From: Hymenobacter piscis
GTDB lineage: Bacteria; Bacteroidota; Bacteroidia; Cytophagales; Hymenobacteraceae
Reading direction: 5' to 3'
Length of the DNA: 64,000 bases
NCBI RefSeq assembly: GCF_018760735.1
Contig: NZ_JAHHZN010000004.1
Location: 248,001 to 312,000 of the forward strand
Position numbers and translations under genes: made by a program. Position 1 is the first letter of the stretch. Each line of letters starts with the position of its first letter. The notes below the pieces were generated by a model. The model was not told the origin of the DNA and ran no database searches. It saw nothing but the letters and a program-made list of their open reading frames with translations. Positions 50,054 to 57,915 of this stretch are shown here, piece after piece.

Positions 50054-51037
50054 TCAACCCTTCACGTACAACACCTCCTTCACGGCCTTCACGGTACGCT
50101 CCACGTTGGGCAGGGAGGCTTCGATGAGGGTGGGGGCGTAGGGCAGGGGCACGTCCATGCAGGTAATGCGCAGCACGGGGGCATCGAGGTAGTCGAAGGC
50201 GCGGCGCTGCACCATGTAGGCCAGCTCGGAACTGATGCTGGCCAGGGGCCAGGCTTCCTCTACTACCACCATGCGGTTGGTTTTCTTCACCGATTCCACC
50301 AACGTGTCGTAGTCGATGGGGCGCACGGAGCGCAGGTCGATTACTTCGGCTTTGATGCCTTCCTTGGCCAGCTCGTCGGCGGCGGCCAGGGCCACTTTCA
50401 TCATCTTGCCGAAGCTCACGATAGTCACGCTCTCGCCCTCGCGCACCACGTTGGCCTTGCCAATCGGAATGAGGTACTCTTCCTCGGGCACTTCGCCTTT
50501 GTCGCCGTACATGAGCTCCGACTCCATGAAAATCACCGGATCGGCGTCGCGGATGGCGGATTTGAGCAGGCCTTTGGCGTCGTAGGGGGTGGAGGGCACC
50601 ACCACTTTCAGACCGGGGCAGTTGGCGTACCAGTTCTCGAAGTTCTGGGAGTGCTGGCTCGAAAGCATGCCGGCGTTGCCGGTAGGGCCGCGGAACACGA
50701 TGGGACAGGAATACTGCCCGCCCGACATGGAGTAGATTTTGGCGGCCGAGTTAATCACCTGGTCGATGGCCACCAACGAGAAGTTGAAGGTCATGAACTC
50801 GATGATGGGCAGCAGGCCGTTGATGGCCGCGCCCACCCCGATGCCGGCAAAGCCCAGCTCGGCAATGGGCGTATCAATCACGCGCTCCGGCCCGAATTCA
50901 TCGAGCATGCCCTGGCTTACTTTGTAGGCGCCGTTGTACTCGGCCACTTCTTCGCCCATCAGAAACACGCGCCCGTCGCGGCGCATTTCTTCAGACATGG
51001 CTTCACGCAGGGCTTCCCGGAATTGGATGGTCCGCAT
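50054..51037 (-). CDS. pdhB: Pyruvate dehydrogenase E1 component, beta subunit
   Basis: A 327-residue E1 beta subunit of the transketolase-like family, normal length. The start [18 protein letters not shown] at 51037 is preferred over a 9-residue longer reading. [31 protein letters not shown] and the C-terminal [19 protein letters not shown] are PdhB hallmarks. It forms an alpha2-beta2 tetramer with PdhA, decarboxylating pyruvate with thiamine diphosphate and feeding E2. pdhA is not in the window, which is common in Bacteroidota. The upstream region holds a well-matched promoter and a hairpin. Confidence 0.93.
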   Translation of the reverse strand: MRTIQFREALREAMSEEMRRDGRVFLMGEEVAEYNGAYKVSQGMLDEFGPERVIDTPIAELGFAGIGVGAAINGLLPIIEFMTFNFSLVAIDQVINSAAKIYSMSGGQYSCPIVFRGPTGNAGMLSSQHSQNFENWYANCPGLKVVVPSTPYDAKGLLKSAIRDADPVIFMESELMYGDKGEVPEEEYLIPIGKANVVREGESVTIVSFGKMMKVALAAADELAKEGIKAEVIDLRSVRPIDYDTLVESVKKTNRMVVVEEAWPLASISSELAYMVQRRAFDYLDAPVLRITCMDVPLPYAPTLIEASLPNVERTVKAVKEVLYVKG

Positions 51038-51069
51038 AATTGGTAGAAAAGTCGAAAGGTTCAATTCAG

Positions 51070-51091
51070 AAAAAAGCCGGACAAATCCGGC
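51070..51091 (-). promoter_or_regulatory. Hairpin plus U-tract at 5' end of pdhB mRNA
   Basis: A perfect 6-bp stem (GCCGGA with TCCGGC) has a loop of 4 and is followed by six T on the minus strand. It begins almost at the predicted start of the pdhB transcript, 33 bases before the ATG. It could be a 5' stabilising stem, or an attenuator if a transcript starts further upstream. Confidence 0.5.
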
Positions 51092-51094
51092 CCG

Positions 51095-51126
51095 TAAAGC
51101 TACAACGACTAGCCGGGACCGGCAAA
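51095..51126 (-). promoter_or_regulatory. pdhB promoter with -33 and -7 elements
   Basis: On the minus strand, TTTG (51126-51123) is followed after 20 bp by TAGCTTTA (51102-51095), one base off TAnnTTTG. This is the best-matched Bacteroidota promoter in the window. The expected transcript start lies near 51090. Confidence 0.75.
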
Positions 51127-51248
51127 TGGTGAGATGCGGCGGTGGTGAAATGGGAAACCTGCCCGTGTGGATGAGCTTGCGCCTTGTCTATATAGCCGCT
51201 ATTGATGGGGCAGTGTGAGATTGATACCCGTATCATTGCCCAATGAAT

Positions 51249-51833
51249 ATGTCAGTCAAAGAAGCTTACGCCGCATTTCTGGTCCTGCTCTTTTTGTGTA
51301 GCAATTGCACACAGGATCGGCAACGTGCTCCTAAACCGGAAGGGGAGGCATTTACTCCCTACACTCTTGAGCTAATAACACTGTTGATTCCTTCATCATG
51401 GCAGAAGAAGGATTATGAACCAAATTCAGAGAGTGTAGAGGAACCATATGTCTTTATGGCCCCCAAACATCAGCAGGATAGTCTTCTCGGTGATGCGGTT
51501 ATGGTTGTCATCAAGAAAAAAGAGAAGAAGCCTGACTTCAGGCGCTTGAAAGAGAATTTCGTTAAAAGCATCGAGGTAGATGGGCAAAACCGAGTGAGGA
51601 TGCTTTCCTATCAGGATTCAGTTCTCGCAGACATGAGCTTTGTACTAATCGATTATGATAATACAATCCCAGCACTAAATCTTAACCAGGTATGTACCTA
51701 TGCTTGCTACCATAAGAAAGGTGCGTTCATAACAATTGTAGGGGTAGCTCGAAGAGGGTCGACACAGGAAAATCGGAAGAAGCGTGTGCTATTTCGAAAA
51801 ATAATCCATTCAATAAAGTGGATCAGCGAATAG
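51249..51833 (+). CDS. Putative lipoprotein of unknown function, lower GC
   Basis: A 194-residue protein read from M51249 (MSVKEAYAAFLVLLFLCSNC); the 51243 ATG adds two residues. The signal ends in a lipobox-like FLCSNC with a candidate lipidated cysteine. The mature part is charged and has the DVFVLIDYDN- and FRKIIHSIKW-like segments of a small globular protein. Base composition is lower in GC than neighbours. There is no close family to recall, and no partner gene. It may be a lineage-specific or acquired gene. Confidence 0.7.
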   Translation: MSVKEAYAAFLVLLFLCSNCTQDRQRAPKPEGEAFTPYTLELITLLIPSSWQKKDYEPNSESVEEPYVFMAPKHQQDSLLGDAVMVVIKKKEKKPDFRRLKENFVKSIEVDGQNRVRMLSYQDSVLADMSFVLIDYDNTIPALNLNQVCTYACYHKKGAFITIVGVARRGSTQENRKKRVLFRKIIHSIKWISE

Positions 51834-51888
51834 TATACTGCCGCTGGAAAGCAAGTAGTGTCAAGCTATGCGCCGTTCGGTTTTACAC

Positions 51889-53703
51889 CTACCGCAGCGC
51901 CTCCAGGAACGGCTTGCCTTTGGCGAAATCCCGGAACTCCAGGTCCTCGACGGCGCGGTTGGCGTAGCTGCGGTCCAGGCCCACGGCGTGGCGCAGGTGC
52001 ATCACCGCGGCCGACTCGTTCTGCTGGCGGGCGGCCACCACGGCCAGGCAGTAATAGAGCAGCGGGTCGTTGGGGCGCAGGGCAATGGCCTGCTGGTAGA
52101 TATCGGCCGCGCCCTGGTAGTTGCCCTTCAGCACGTAGATGAGGGCGCGGTTCATGATGTTCTGGTAGGTGCGGGTGCTGTAGCTGAGGCTGCGCAGGGC
52201 ATCATCGAGCTGGCCGATTTCGATTTCCAGGGCGGCTTTATCGGCGAAAACCTTGCTCAGAACGGCCGGGGAGCCGCCCAGCTTGATGGCGTAGTCGTAG
52301 TTCTGGAGGGCTTCGAGCTTGTCGCCGGCGCGGTGGTAGGCGCTGGCCACGCGGTAGAACAGCTCGGCCGTGGGGTTGCGGTGAGCGGCCAGCGTGAAGT
52401 TGACGGCGGCCCGGCGCTGATAGGCGCGCACCACCTTGGGGTTCACCTCCTTCTCGGAGCGCAGCTGCAGTACCACGGCCAGGTTGTGGTAGGCCTGCCA
52501 GGCTCCGGTGGTGGCCACCGAGGTTTCGTAAATGCGCTGCTTTTCGGCCAGCAGGGGCGTGAGCGAGGCCGAGTAGCGCAGCTCCTCGGGCGTGAGGGCG
52601 TCGGCCTCGGTCTGCTTTTCCACAATCTTTTTGGAGAGCAGGTAGATTTCCGAATCGTAGCGCTTGGGAGCCGTGTAGCGCACGGCCACCGTGCCGAAGC
52701 GCAGCACCGGGTAAATGTACTGCTCCAGGTAGTCGTAAAAACTGAGTTGGTGGAGGCGTTTTTCCTTCTGGGCGTAGGTGCCGGGCGTGTCGTTGATGAG
52801 CAGCACCACCGAATCAATCTGGGCCGGTTTGAGAGCCGACTGCTGCACCTTGCTCAGCAGCAAATCCCAGCGGCGGTGGTAGGCTTCCGTCTCGAAGTCA
52901 ATCTGGCTTACTTTGTTGAGGTAGGAGTCGGTATCGACGCGCTTTTTGTAGTAGTTCATCAGGGCCCGCACGCGCTTGTCGGCCAGGCGCGGGTCGTGGC
53001 GGTCCAGGGAGTCGGGCGAGTGGCCGGCGGCAATCATCACCTTCTCGGTGCGCTGGTTGGCCTCGATGAAATCTTCCAGGGCGGCCACGTTGGTACCCAA
53101 AAAGTTGCGCACCTCTGCCTGCCCCGCGTCGAAGAAAAACGGCAGCACCCGGGTGCCGCTCATGTTGTTGTCCACCGATTCGGGCAGCAGGGCCACGGCC
53201 GTATCCTGGCGCACCACCAAGCGGCTGGTGGTCACGATGCCGCGGGCTAGCACCAGTTCCTTGCCCTTCACGCGCTTGCCGCCGGGGCGCACCTCGCGGG
53301 CGTCAGGCAGGGCCACCAGCTCGCCGGGGCTTTTCTGGGCCGAGTAGGGAAAGGAAAACTGCTTCCGGATCACCAGCAGGTTCTGCTGCTGCTCATCGTA
53401 CACGTATTCGCCCGAAATAAAGGTCAGGCGGCCCACCGTATCTTCGCGCAGGCCGTTCTGGTAGCGGTAGCTCAGGCCCAGGTTGTAGGCGGCGCCCTTG
53501 CGCAGGTGGCTGGCGGGCACCGTGGCCGTCACCTCGAACAGCACGTTTTCGCCGTTGCTTTCCAGCACGGCGGGCTGTACGGAAAGCTGCTGGCCGGCCT
53601 GGGCCTGCTTGAGTACTTTAGACAGGGGCGAGCAGGCGGGCAGGGCCGCCGTGAGCAGCAGACCGGTCAGGCCCGGCAGGATTCGCGGCAAGAACAGGGG
53701 CAT
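51889..53703 (-). CDS. TPR lipoprotein with OmpA-like segment
   Basis: A 604-residue protein. The start M53703 (MPLFLPRILPGLTGLLLTAALPAC) gives a lipobox ending at C25; a start eight residues upstream is possible. The sequence before about residue 320 has a central segment (VLPFFFDAGQAEVRNF, RLADKRVRALMNYY) resembling the OmpA/peptidoglycan-associated fold. The C-terminal 200 residues are TPR repeats (AYHNLAVVLQL, ELFYRVASAYHRAGDKLEALQNYDYAI, NRALIYVLKGNYQGAADIYQQAIALRPND). It probably links the outer membrane to cell-wall or secretion partners. A single minus-strand gene; function inferred only from domains. Confidence 0.78.
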   Translation of the reverse strand: MPLFLPRILPGLTGLLLTAALPACSPLSKVLKQAQAGQQLSVQPAVLESNGENVLFEVTATVPASHLRKGAAYNLGLSYRYQNGLREDTVGRLTFISGEYVYDEQQQNLLVIRKQFSFPYSAQKSPGELVALPDAREVRPGGKRVKGKELVLARGIVTTSRLVVRQDTAVALLPESVDNNMSGTRVLPFFFDAGQAEVRNFLGTNVAALEDFIEANQRTEKVMIAAGHSPDSLDRHDPRLADKRVRALMNYYKKRVDTDSYLNKVSQIDFETEAYHRRWDLLLSKVQQSALKPAQIDSVVLLINDTPGTYAQKEKRLHQLSFYDYLEQYIYPVLRFGTVAVRYTAPKRYDSEIYLLSKKIVEKQTEADALTPEELRYSASLTPLLAEKQRIYETSVATTGAWQAYHNLAVVLQLRSEKEVNPKVVRAYQRRAAVNFTLAAHRNPTAELFYRVASAYHRAGDKLEALQNYDYAIKLGGSPAVLSKVFADKAALEIEIGQLDDALRSLSYSTRTYQNIMNRALIYVLKGNYQGAADIYQQAIALRPNDPLLYYCLAVVAARQQNESAAVMHLRHAVGLDRSYANRAVEDLEFRDFAKGKPFLEALR

Positions 53704-53828
53704 AGGCAGAGGGCAAAGCAGGGGCAAGTACGGCAGGAATTCGCCCTACCAACGCCGAAAGGTAACCGATAGACGTATCTTGCGGCCGGCTTCTGGCGTA
53801 AGTGCTTGATACCGGGTTACAATTACTG

Positions 53829-53836
53829 TATCTTAC
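53829..53836 (+). promoter_or_regulatory. Promoter of the PspC-like gene
   Basis: TATCTTAC matches TAnnTT in the -7 position and TTG lies 20 bp upstream (53806-53808), the usual spacing. The ATG is at 53875, giving a leader near 35 nt. Confidence 0.55.
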
Positions 53837-53874
53837 TTCCGGCAATCCGCCTCCGGGTCCGAAAAGCAGCAACT

Positions 53875-54093
53875 ATGAAACGACTAACCGACTACATCGA
53901 AAAGCAGAGTTTCGGCGTCTGCGACGCCATCGGCAAGCGGGTCGGCTTTTCCAGCAGCAGCGTCCGGCTTTCATTCGTATACGCGTCGTTCTTCACCTTT
54001 GGCTCGCCTATCGTGCTGTACTTCGCCCTGGCGTTCTGGCGCAACGTCCGTCAGGCCCTGCGCCGCCAGCGCAGCACCGTCTGGGATTTGTAG
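53875..54093 (+). CDS. PspC-domain small membrane protein
   Basis: A 72-residue protein starting MKRLTDYIEKQSFGVCDAIGKRVG. The segment VRLSFVYASFFTFGSPIVLYFALAFW (about 30-55) is the transmembrane core of the PspC domain. PspC proteins sense membrane stress with PspA and relatives; no PspA gene is adjacent. The upstream frame from 53806 was excluded by the promoter. A terminator follows 66 bases later, though a repeat arm intervenes. Confidence 0.85.
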   Translation: MKRLTDYIEKQSFGVCDAIGKRVGFSSSSVRLSFVYASFFTFGSPIVLYFALAFWRNVRQALRRQRSTVWDL

Positions 54094-54103
54094 GTGGTAG
54101 GGG

Positions 54104-54283
54104 TGAGGAGACAGGAGTGAGGAGTTAAGGAGCTAGAAGGAATTCAGAACCGGAATCGGGAGCCCGTTTGCTTGGCAGACGGGCTTTTTTTGCGCAACTC
54201 CGAACCCTAGCCAGCCTTCGCGTATCACTCCTAACTCCTAACTCCTAACTCCTAACTCCTAACTCCTAACTCCTAACTCCTCA
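54104..54283. repeat. Heptamer palindrome with CTCCTAA array, entering a CDS
   Basis: The left arm has GGAGACA, GGAGTGA, GGAGTTAA and GGAGCTA (54106-54140). The right arm has grown into about seven and a half copies of CTCCTAA (54228-54283). The glycosyltransferase stop codon (54259-54261) and its last six codons are read inside this array. An intrinsic terminator stands between the arms. Confidence 0.9.
54160..54190 (+). terminator. Intrinsic terminator after the PspC gene
   Basis: An 11-bp stem (AGCCCGTTTGC with GCAGACGGGCT, one G-T pair) plus seven T. It lies in the loop of the phased palindrome at 54104-54283. Confidence 0.8.
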
Positions 54284-55320
54284 AAAAACCGCTTTCCCAG
54301 CGCGAAATATGCCCAGACGAGGCTGCCGGCGTAGGTGCCGGGGCGCTCGGCGAGGCGCAGGCGGGGCGGGAACTGCCGCCGCTGCCGACGCCAGTAGCCG
54401 AGGTGACCCAGGAAGTGCCCGTGGGCCCGCAGCACCGCCCGGCAGTCGGCCAGCTGTCCCTGGGTGAGCAGGCGCAGGGCCGCCACCCAGTCGAGGGCCA
54501 CGCGGCCAATCATCACGCCGGCCAGCTCGGCCGGGTGGGTGTTTTTGAATACCAGGGCCAGGCCGTTGCGGAAGTTGAGGTAGGTTTTGCGCGGGTTGGA
54601 TTTGTGCAGGGTGCCGCCGCCCACGTGAAACACCGTGCAGCCCCCATGGTACCACACCCGCCAGCCGGCATTCTGGAGCCGCCAGCACAGGTCAATTTCC
54701 TCCATGTGGGCGAAAAAAGCGGTTTCCAGCCCGCCCAGGGCGTGCCAGGCGGCGGCCCGCATCAGCAGGCAGGCCCCCGTAGCCCAGGCCACCGGGCGCG
54801 GGTCGTCGTACTGGCCGGTGTCGGTTTCGAGGGTGTCGAAGAGGCGGCCCCGGCAGAAGGGGTAGCCCAGCGAATCGAGGTAGCCCCCGCCGGCGCCGGC
54901 GTACTCGAAGAGCTGACGCCGGGCCGGGTCGGGGCTGTGCTGGCGGATTTTGGGCTGGCAGGCGGCTATGGTGGCGTTGGTTTCCAAGAGTTCCCGCTGG
55001 GGCCGGAGCCAGCCGGGCGTCACCTCCACGTCGGAGTTCAGCAGCACGTAGTACCGGAACTCCGGCCCCAGCTGCGCCAGGGCCTGGTTGTAGCCCTCGC
55101 AGAAACCCAGGTTGCCGCTATTCTGAATCAGGCGCACGGCCGGGAATTCGGCCCGCACCACGGCCACCGAGTCGTCGGTGGAGGCGTTGTCGGCCACGAA
55201 GACGGCGGCGCCGTCGGAGTGCGCCAGCACGGCGGGCAGGAAGCGGCGCAGGAAGTCCCGGCCGTTCCAGTTCAGAATGACCACCGCCACATCGGCGCAG
55301 GCGGCGTTATCAGAGGCCAA
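54259..55320 (-). CDS. Glycosyltransferase family 2
   Basis: A 353-residue GT-A fold transferase. The VVILNWNGRDFL start, VFVADNASTDDSV and the divalent-ion site NSDVEVTPGW (about 95-104) are typical of family 2 rhamnosyl- or N-acetylglucosaminyl-transferases. There is no ATG at the 5' end: a TTG at 55320, overlapping the YbaB gene by 11 bp, or a GTG at 55290 is the likely start. The C-terminal residues ELGVRS and stop come from the heptamer array. It acts in the cytoplasm on polysaccharide or glycoprotein assembly. The sugar is unknown. Confidence 0.88.
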   Translation of the reverse strand: MASDNAACADVAVVILNWNGRDFLRRFLPAVLAHSDGAAVFVADNASTDDSVAVVRAEFPAVRLIQNSGNLGFCEGYNQALAQLGPEFRYYVLLNSDVEVTPGWLRPQRELLETNATIAACQPKIRQHSPDPARRQLFEYAGAGGGYLDSLGYPFCRGRLFDTLETDTGQYDDPRPVAWATGACLLMRAAAWHALGGLETAFFAHMEEIDLCWRLQNAGWRVWYHGGCTVFHVGGGTLHKSNPRKTYLNFRNGLALVFKNTHPAELAGVMIGRVALDWVAALRLLTQGQLADCRAVLRAHGHFLGHLGYWRRQRRQFPPRLRLAERPGTYAGSLVWAYFALGKRFFEELGVRS

Positions 55321-55645
55321 AGCCGCTCAGGTCGAGGCCGGGAATGTTGGGAATCAGGCCGGAAGTCGTCTTTTTCAGCTCCTGCTTGCCTTTCTCGCCG
55401 GCTTCGTCCATTACCTTGTTCACGGCGGCCACCACCAGATCGGCCAGCATGTCGCGGTCCTGGGGCTGGAGCAGGCTTTCGTCAATTTCGAGCTTGAGCA
55501 AACGGCGCTGGCCGTTAGCGGTGGCCTTCACCAGCCCGCCGCCCGATTCGGCGGTGGCCGTCAGGTACTGGAGTTGGTCCTGGGCCTGCTTCATCTTCTC
55601 CTGAAGCTCTTTCATCTTACCCATCATGCCCATCATGTCAAACAT
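55310..55645 (-). CDS. YbaB/EbfC family nucleoid-associated protein
   Basis: A 111-residue DNA-binding protein starting MFDMMGMMGKMKELQEKMKQAQDQL, with the family pattern ATANGQRRLLKLEIDESLL and DMLADLVVAAVNKVMDEA. YbaB proteins form dimers that bind DNA and often sit next to dnaX and recR; neither is nearby. The stop codon overlaps the start of the glycosyltransferase gene, suggesting coupling. An acidic/glycine tail GLIPNIPGLDLSGFGL follows the helical core. Confidence 0.93.
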   Translation of the reverse strand: MFDMMGMMGKMKELQEKMKQAQDQLQYLTATAESGGGLVKATANGQRRLLKLEIDESLLQPQDRDMLADLVVAAVNKVMDEAGEKGKQELKKTTSGLIPNIPGLDLSGFGL

Positions 55646-55749
55646 CGGCGCTTCGTATCAAAAGGTGGAAAGTTAGGGGGCGAAGATACGCCGGCGGGCC
55701 GGAAAGCCCGGTGGGAAGGCCGCTGGTAGGGTCAAGGCATTCAACCAGG

Positions 55750-55848
55750 ACGTCATTCCGAGCGGAGCCGAGGAATCTCGCGTGCTGATGTTGCAGTAGT
55801 AACTCAACGTCAGCACGCGAGATTCCTCGGCTCCGCTCGGAATGACGT
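55750..55848. repeat. REP-like palindrome, 44-bp arms
   Basis: The arms 55750-55793 and 55805-55848 pair with one mismatch around an 11-nt loop. The unit GAGCGGAGCCGAGGAATCT is related to GAGCGGAGCGAAGGACC in the other copies but has a distinct right half. One strand translates as RHSERSRGIS. It lies between two co-directional minus-strand genes (the CHU_C protein and YbaB). Confidence 0.9.
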
Positions 55849-55881
55849 TCTTCTAGGCAAGCCTTCAACCAGTAGCTCTCC

Positions 55882-57828
55882 TTACCGCAGAATCGTAACC
55901 GTGCCGGCTTCCGAGGTGCGGCGGCCGGACTGGTCGGTGGCCTCGAATCGCCAGACGTAGGCGCCGGGTACGGGGGCGGCGGCGTTGATGCGGCCGTCCC
56001 AGGTCTGGGCGCGGTCGGTGGTCTGAAACACGGTCTGGCCGTTGCGGTCGATGACGGTGAAGCGGAAGCTGTCGAGGAAGCGGCCCTTGAGCTCCAGCAC
56101 GTCGTTGAGGCCGTCGCCGTTGGGCGTGAAAGCCGTGGGTACGAATACCTTCACCCGGCGGGCCACGGTGGCCACGTTCGAGTAGCTGGGCGCCGCGAGG
56201 CCCGCGCCGGTGGCCTCCACCCGGTAGCGCACCACCTGCTGATTCGGGGGCGGCTGGAGGTCGAGGTAGGTCAGGCCCGCCACCGGTACGCTGGCCAGCA
56301 CCGCGTTGGTGGGCGAGAGCGTGAGCACGCGGTAGCGCACGGCCGCCGTGGTGTCGGGGCCGCGCAGGGCCGTCCAGGTCAGGCGGATTTCGGTGCCGGT
56401 GTCGTTGGCGGGCTCGGCGGCCAGCCGCACCGGGCACACCGGCGGGCTTTCGACGGAGGGGTTCCCGCAGGCATCCAGAAAACGGGCGGCGTAGCAAAGC
56501 GGGGCGGCCGGGTCCGGGGTCAGCACGGAATCAACCAGGCTGCGGGCGGGCGTTACGCCCAGCTCCGCGCCGTTGCGCAGGTAAGTCAGCTGCCCGCCGG
56601 TGGCGGCCCGGGGCACCACGGCCTTCAGCTCCACCTGATTGCGCAGGTTGAAGCTGGCCGTGAGCCGGGGCGCGGCCGGGGCAGCCCCCGCGGTAGTCGC
56701 CACCGCCACTTCTTCGGAAACCGAGGTGGTCAGGCCCATACTCAGGCTCACCTGGTAGCGGTACACGGTGCCGCAGGTGACGGCCGTGTCGAGGTACTGG
56801 GTGGCCCCGGGCGGCACGGGCAGCAGCGTGGTGGTGGTGCCATCGGTGCGGCGCAGGGTGTAGCTGCCGCTGCCCGCGCTGGTCCAGCTCAGCCGGTTCC
56901 GGCCGTTGGCGGAGGTACCGGTCAGGGCTACCGAGCAGATGGAGAACGAGGCCGTGCTGGTGACAGTGGGCTGGCAGGCATCCTGGAGCAGCAGCCGGAA
57001 GCAGCCCGGCAGCGGGGCGTTGGGAAGCGCGAAGCTGGTGAGGCCGGTCGCTACCGGGGCCAGGGTGCGGTAACCGCCCGGCGCGGCCCCGTCGGCTATT
57101 TGCAACTGGTACTGGTACTCGGGCTGCAAGGCCCCGAAGGCAAACTGCGCCGTGCCGCCCTGCACCGTGAGGCTCTGCAACGCCGGGCGCTGGGGGGGCG
57201 GCAGGGGCGTGAAGCTTTGCTGGTTTTCACCCGTGCACAGTCCGGCCTGGTTGTAGCGCCCGATAACAGTCACGGTGTTCGGACTGCTGACGGGGTAGGT
57301 AACGGTGGCATTGCGCGCGGCCGGCACCGGCGCATCGTTGCCAATCTGGACGAAGTACTGGTCGTAGCGGGCATCCGTCACGGTCACCTGCACGAAGCCT
57401 GGGCCGCAGACGCTCAGGGCAAACGTGGGCACGGGCGCGTCCAGGACCTCAAAATTCCGGGAAAAGATAATGCCCTGGGTGCCGCCCTGGGTGCCCTGAG
57501 TGTTCTGGGTGATGACCAGCGGCCCGGGCGCGGCGGGCGTGAAGGTGGTGGTGGTATCGGTGAAGCCGGAACAGACGGTAGCGGCGGCCTGGCGGTAGTA
57601 AATCTGGGCGGGGTTGAGGCCCTTGCCGCTGCAGTCACGCAGGCGCACGGGCCGGCCCACGCACAGAAACCGGGGCAACTCCTGGCCCGTAATGGCGTCG
57701 TAGGCCTTAAAGCAGGCCCCGGAACTGGGCGTGGGGGTGCATGCCTGCGCCCGCGCCCCGGGGGCCGTCAGCCCCGCCGTCAGCAGCAGCCAAAAAAGCA
57801 GAAATCCAGATTTTGCCATCCCCGCCAT
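55882..57828 (-). CDS. Surface or secreted protein with T9SS type B sorting domain
   Basis: A 648-residue exported protein. A signal peptide (within MAGMAKSGFLLFWLLLTAGLTAPGARAQ; M57819 is an alternative start) is followed by several Fibronectin-III-like or Ig-like beta domains (strands such as ATPGPLVITQNTQGTQGG and NRLSWTSAGSGSYTLRRT). The C-terminal 85 residues (VFVPTAFTPNGDGLNDVLELKG...GTVTILR) are the gliding-motility CHU_C / type B T9SS sorting domain. It should be secreted by the type IX system and tethered at the surface. The T9SS genes themselves are not here. Confidence 0.92.
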   Translation of the reverse strand: MAGMAKSGFLLFWLLLTAGLTAPGARAQACTPTPSSGACFKAYDAITGQELPRFLCVGRPVRLRDCSGKGLNPAQIYYRQAAATVCSGFTDTTTTFTPAAPGPLVITQNTQGTQGGTQGIIFSRNFEVLDAPVPTFALSVCGPGFVQVTVTDARYDQYFVQIGNDAPVPAARNATVTYPVSSPNTVTVIGRYNQAGLCTGENQQSFTPLPPPQRPALQSLTVQGGTAQFAFGALQPEYQYQLQIADGAAPGGYRTLAPVATGLTSFALPNAPLPGCFRLLLQDACQPTVTSTASFSICSVALTGTSANGRNRLSWTSAGSGSYTLRRTDGTTTTLLPVPPGATQYLDTAVTCGTVYRYQVSLSMGLTTSVSEEVAVATTAGAAPAAPRLTASFNLRNQVELKAVVPRAATGGQLTYLRNGAELGVTPARSLVDSVLTPDPAAPLCYAARFLDACGNPSVESPPVCPVRLAAEPANDTGTEIRLTWTALRGPDTTAAVRYRVLTLSPTNAVLASVPVAGLTYLDLQPPPNQQVVRYRVEATGAGLAAPSYSNVATVARRVKVFVPTAFTPNGDGLNDVLELKGRFLDSFRFTVIDRNGQTVFQTTDRAQTWDGRINAAAPVPGAYVWRFEATDQSGRRTSEAGTVTILR

Positions 57829-57915
57829 AACGAAGCAACTGCACGTTTACGTTTATGAGTGGGGCTAAAATAGCCGATTCACGCCGGAAACCGCCCGGCT
57901 CCACGGGGGGGCGAC

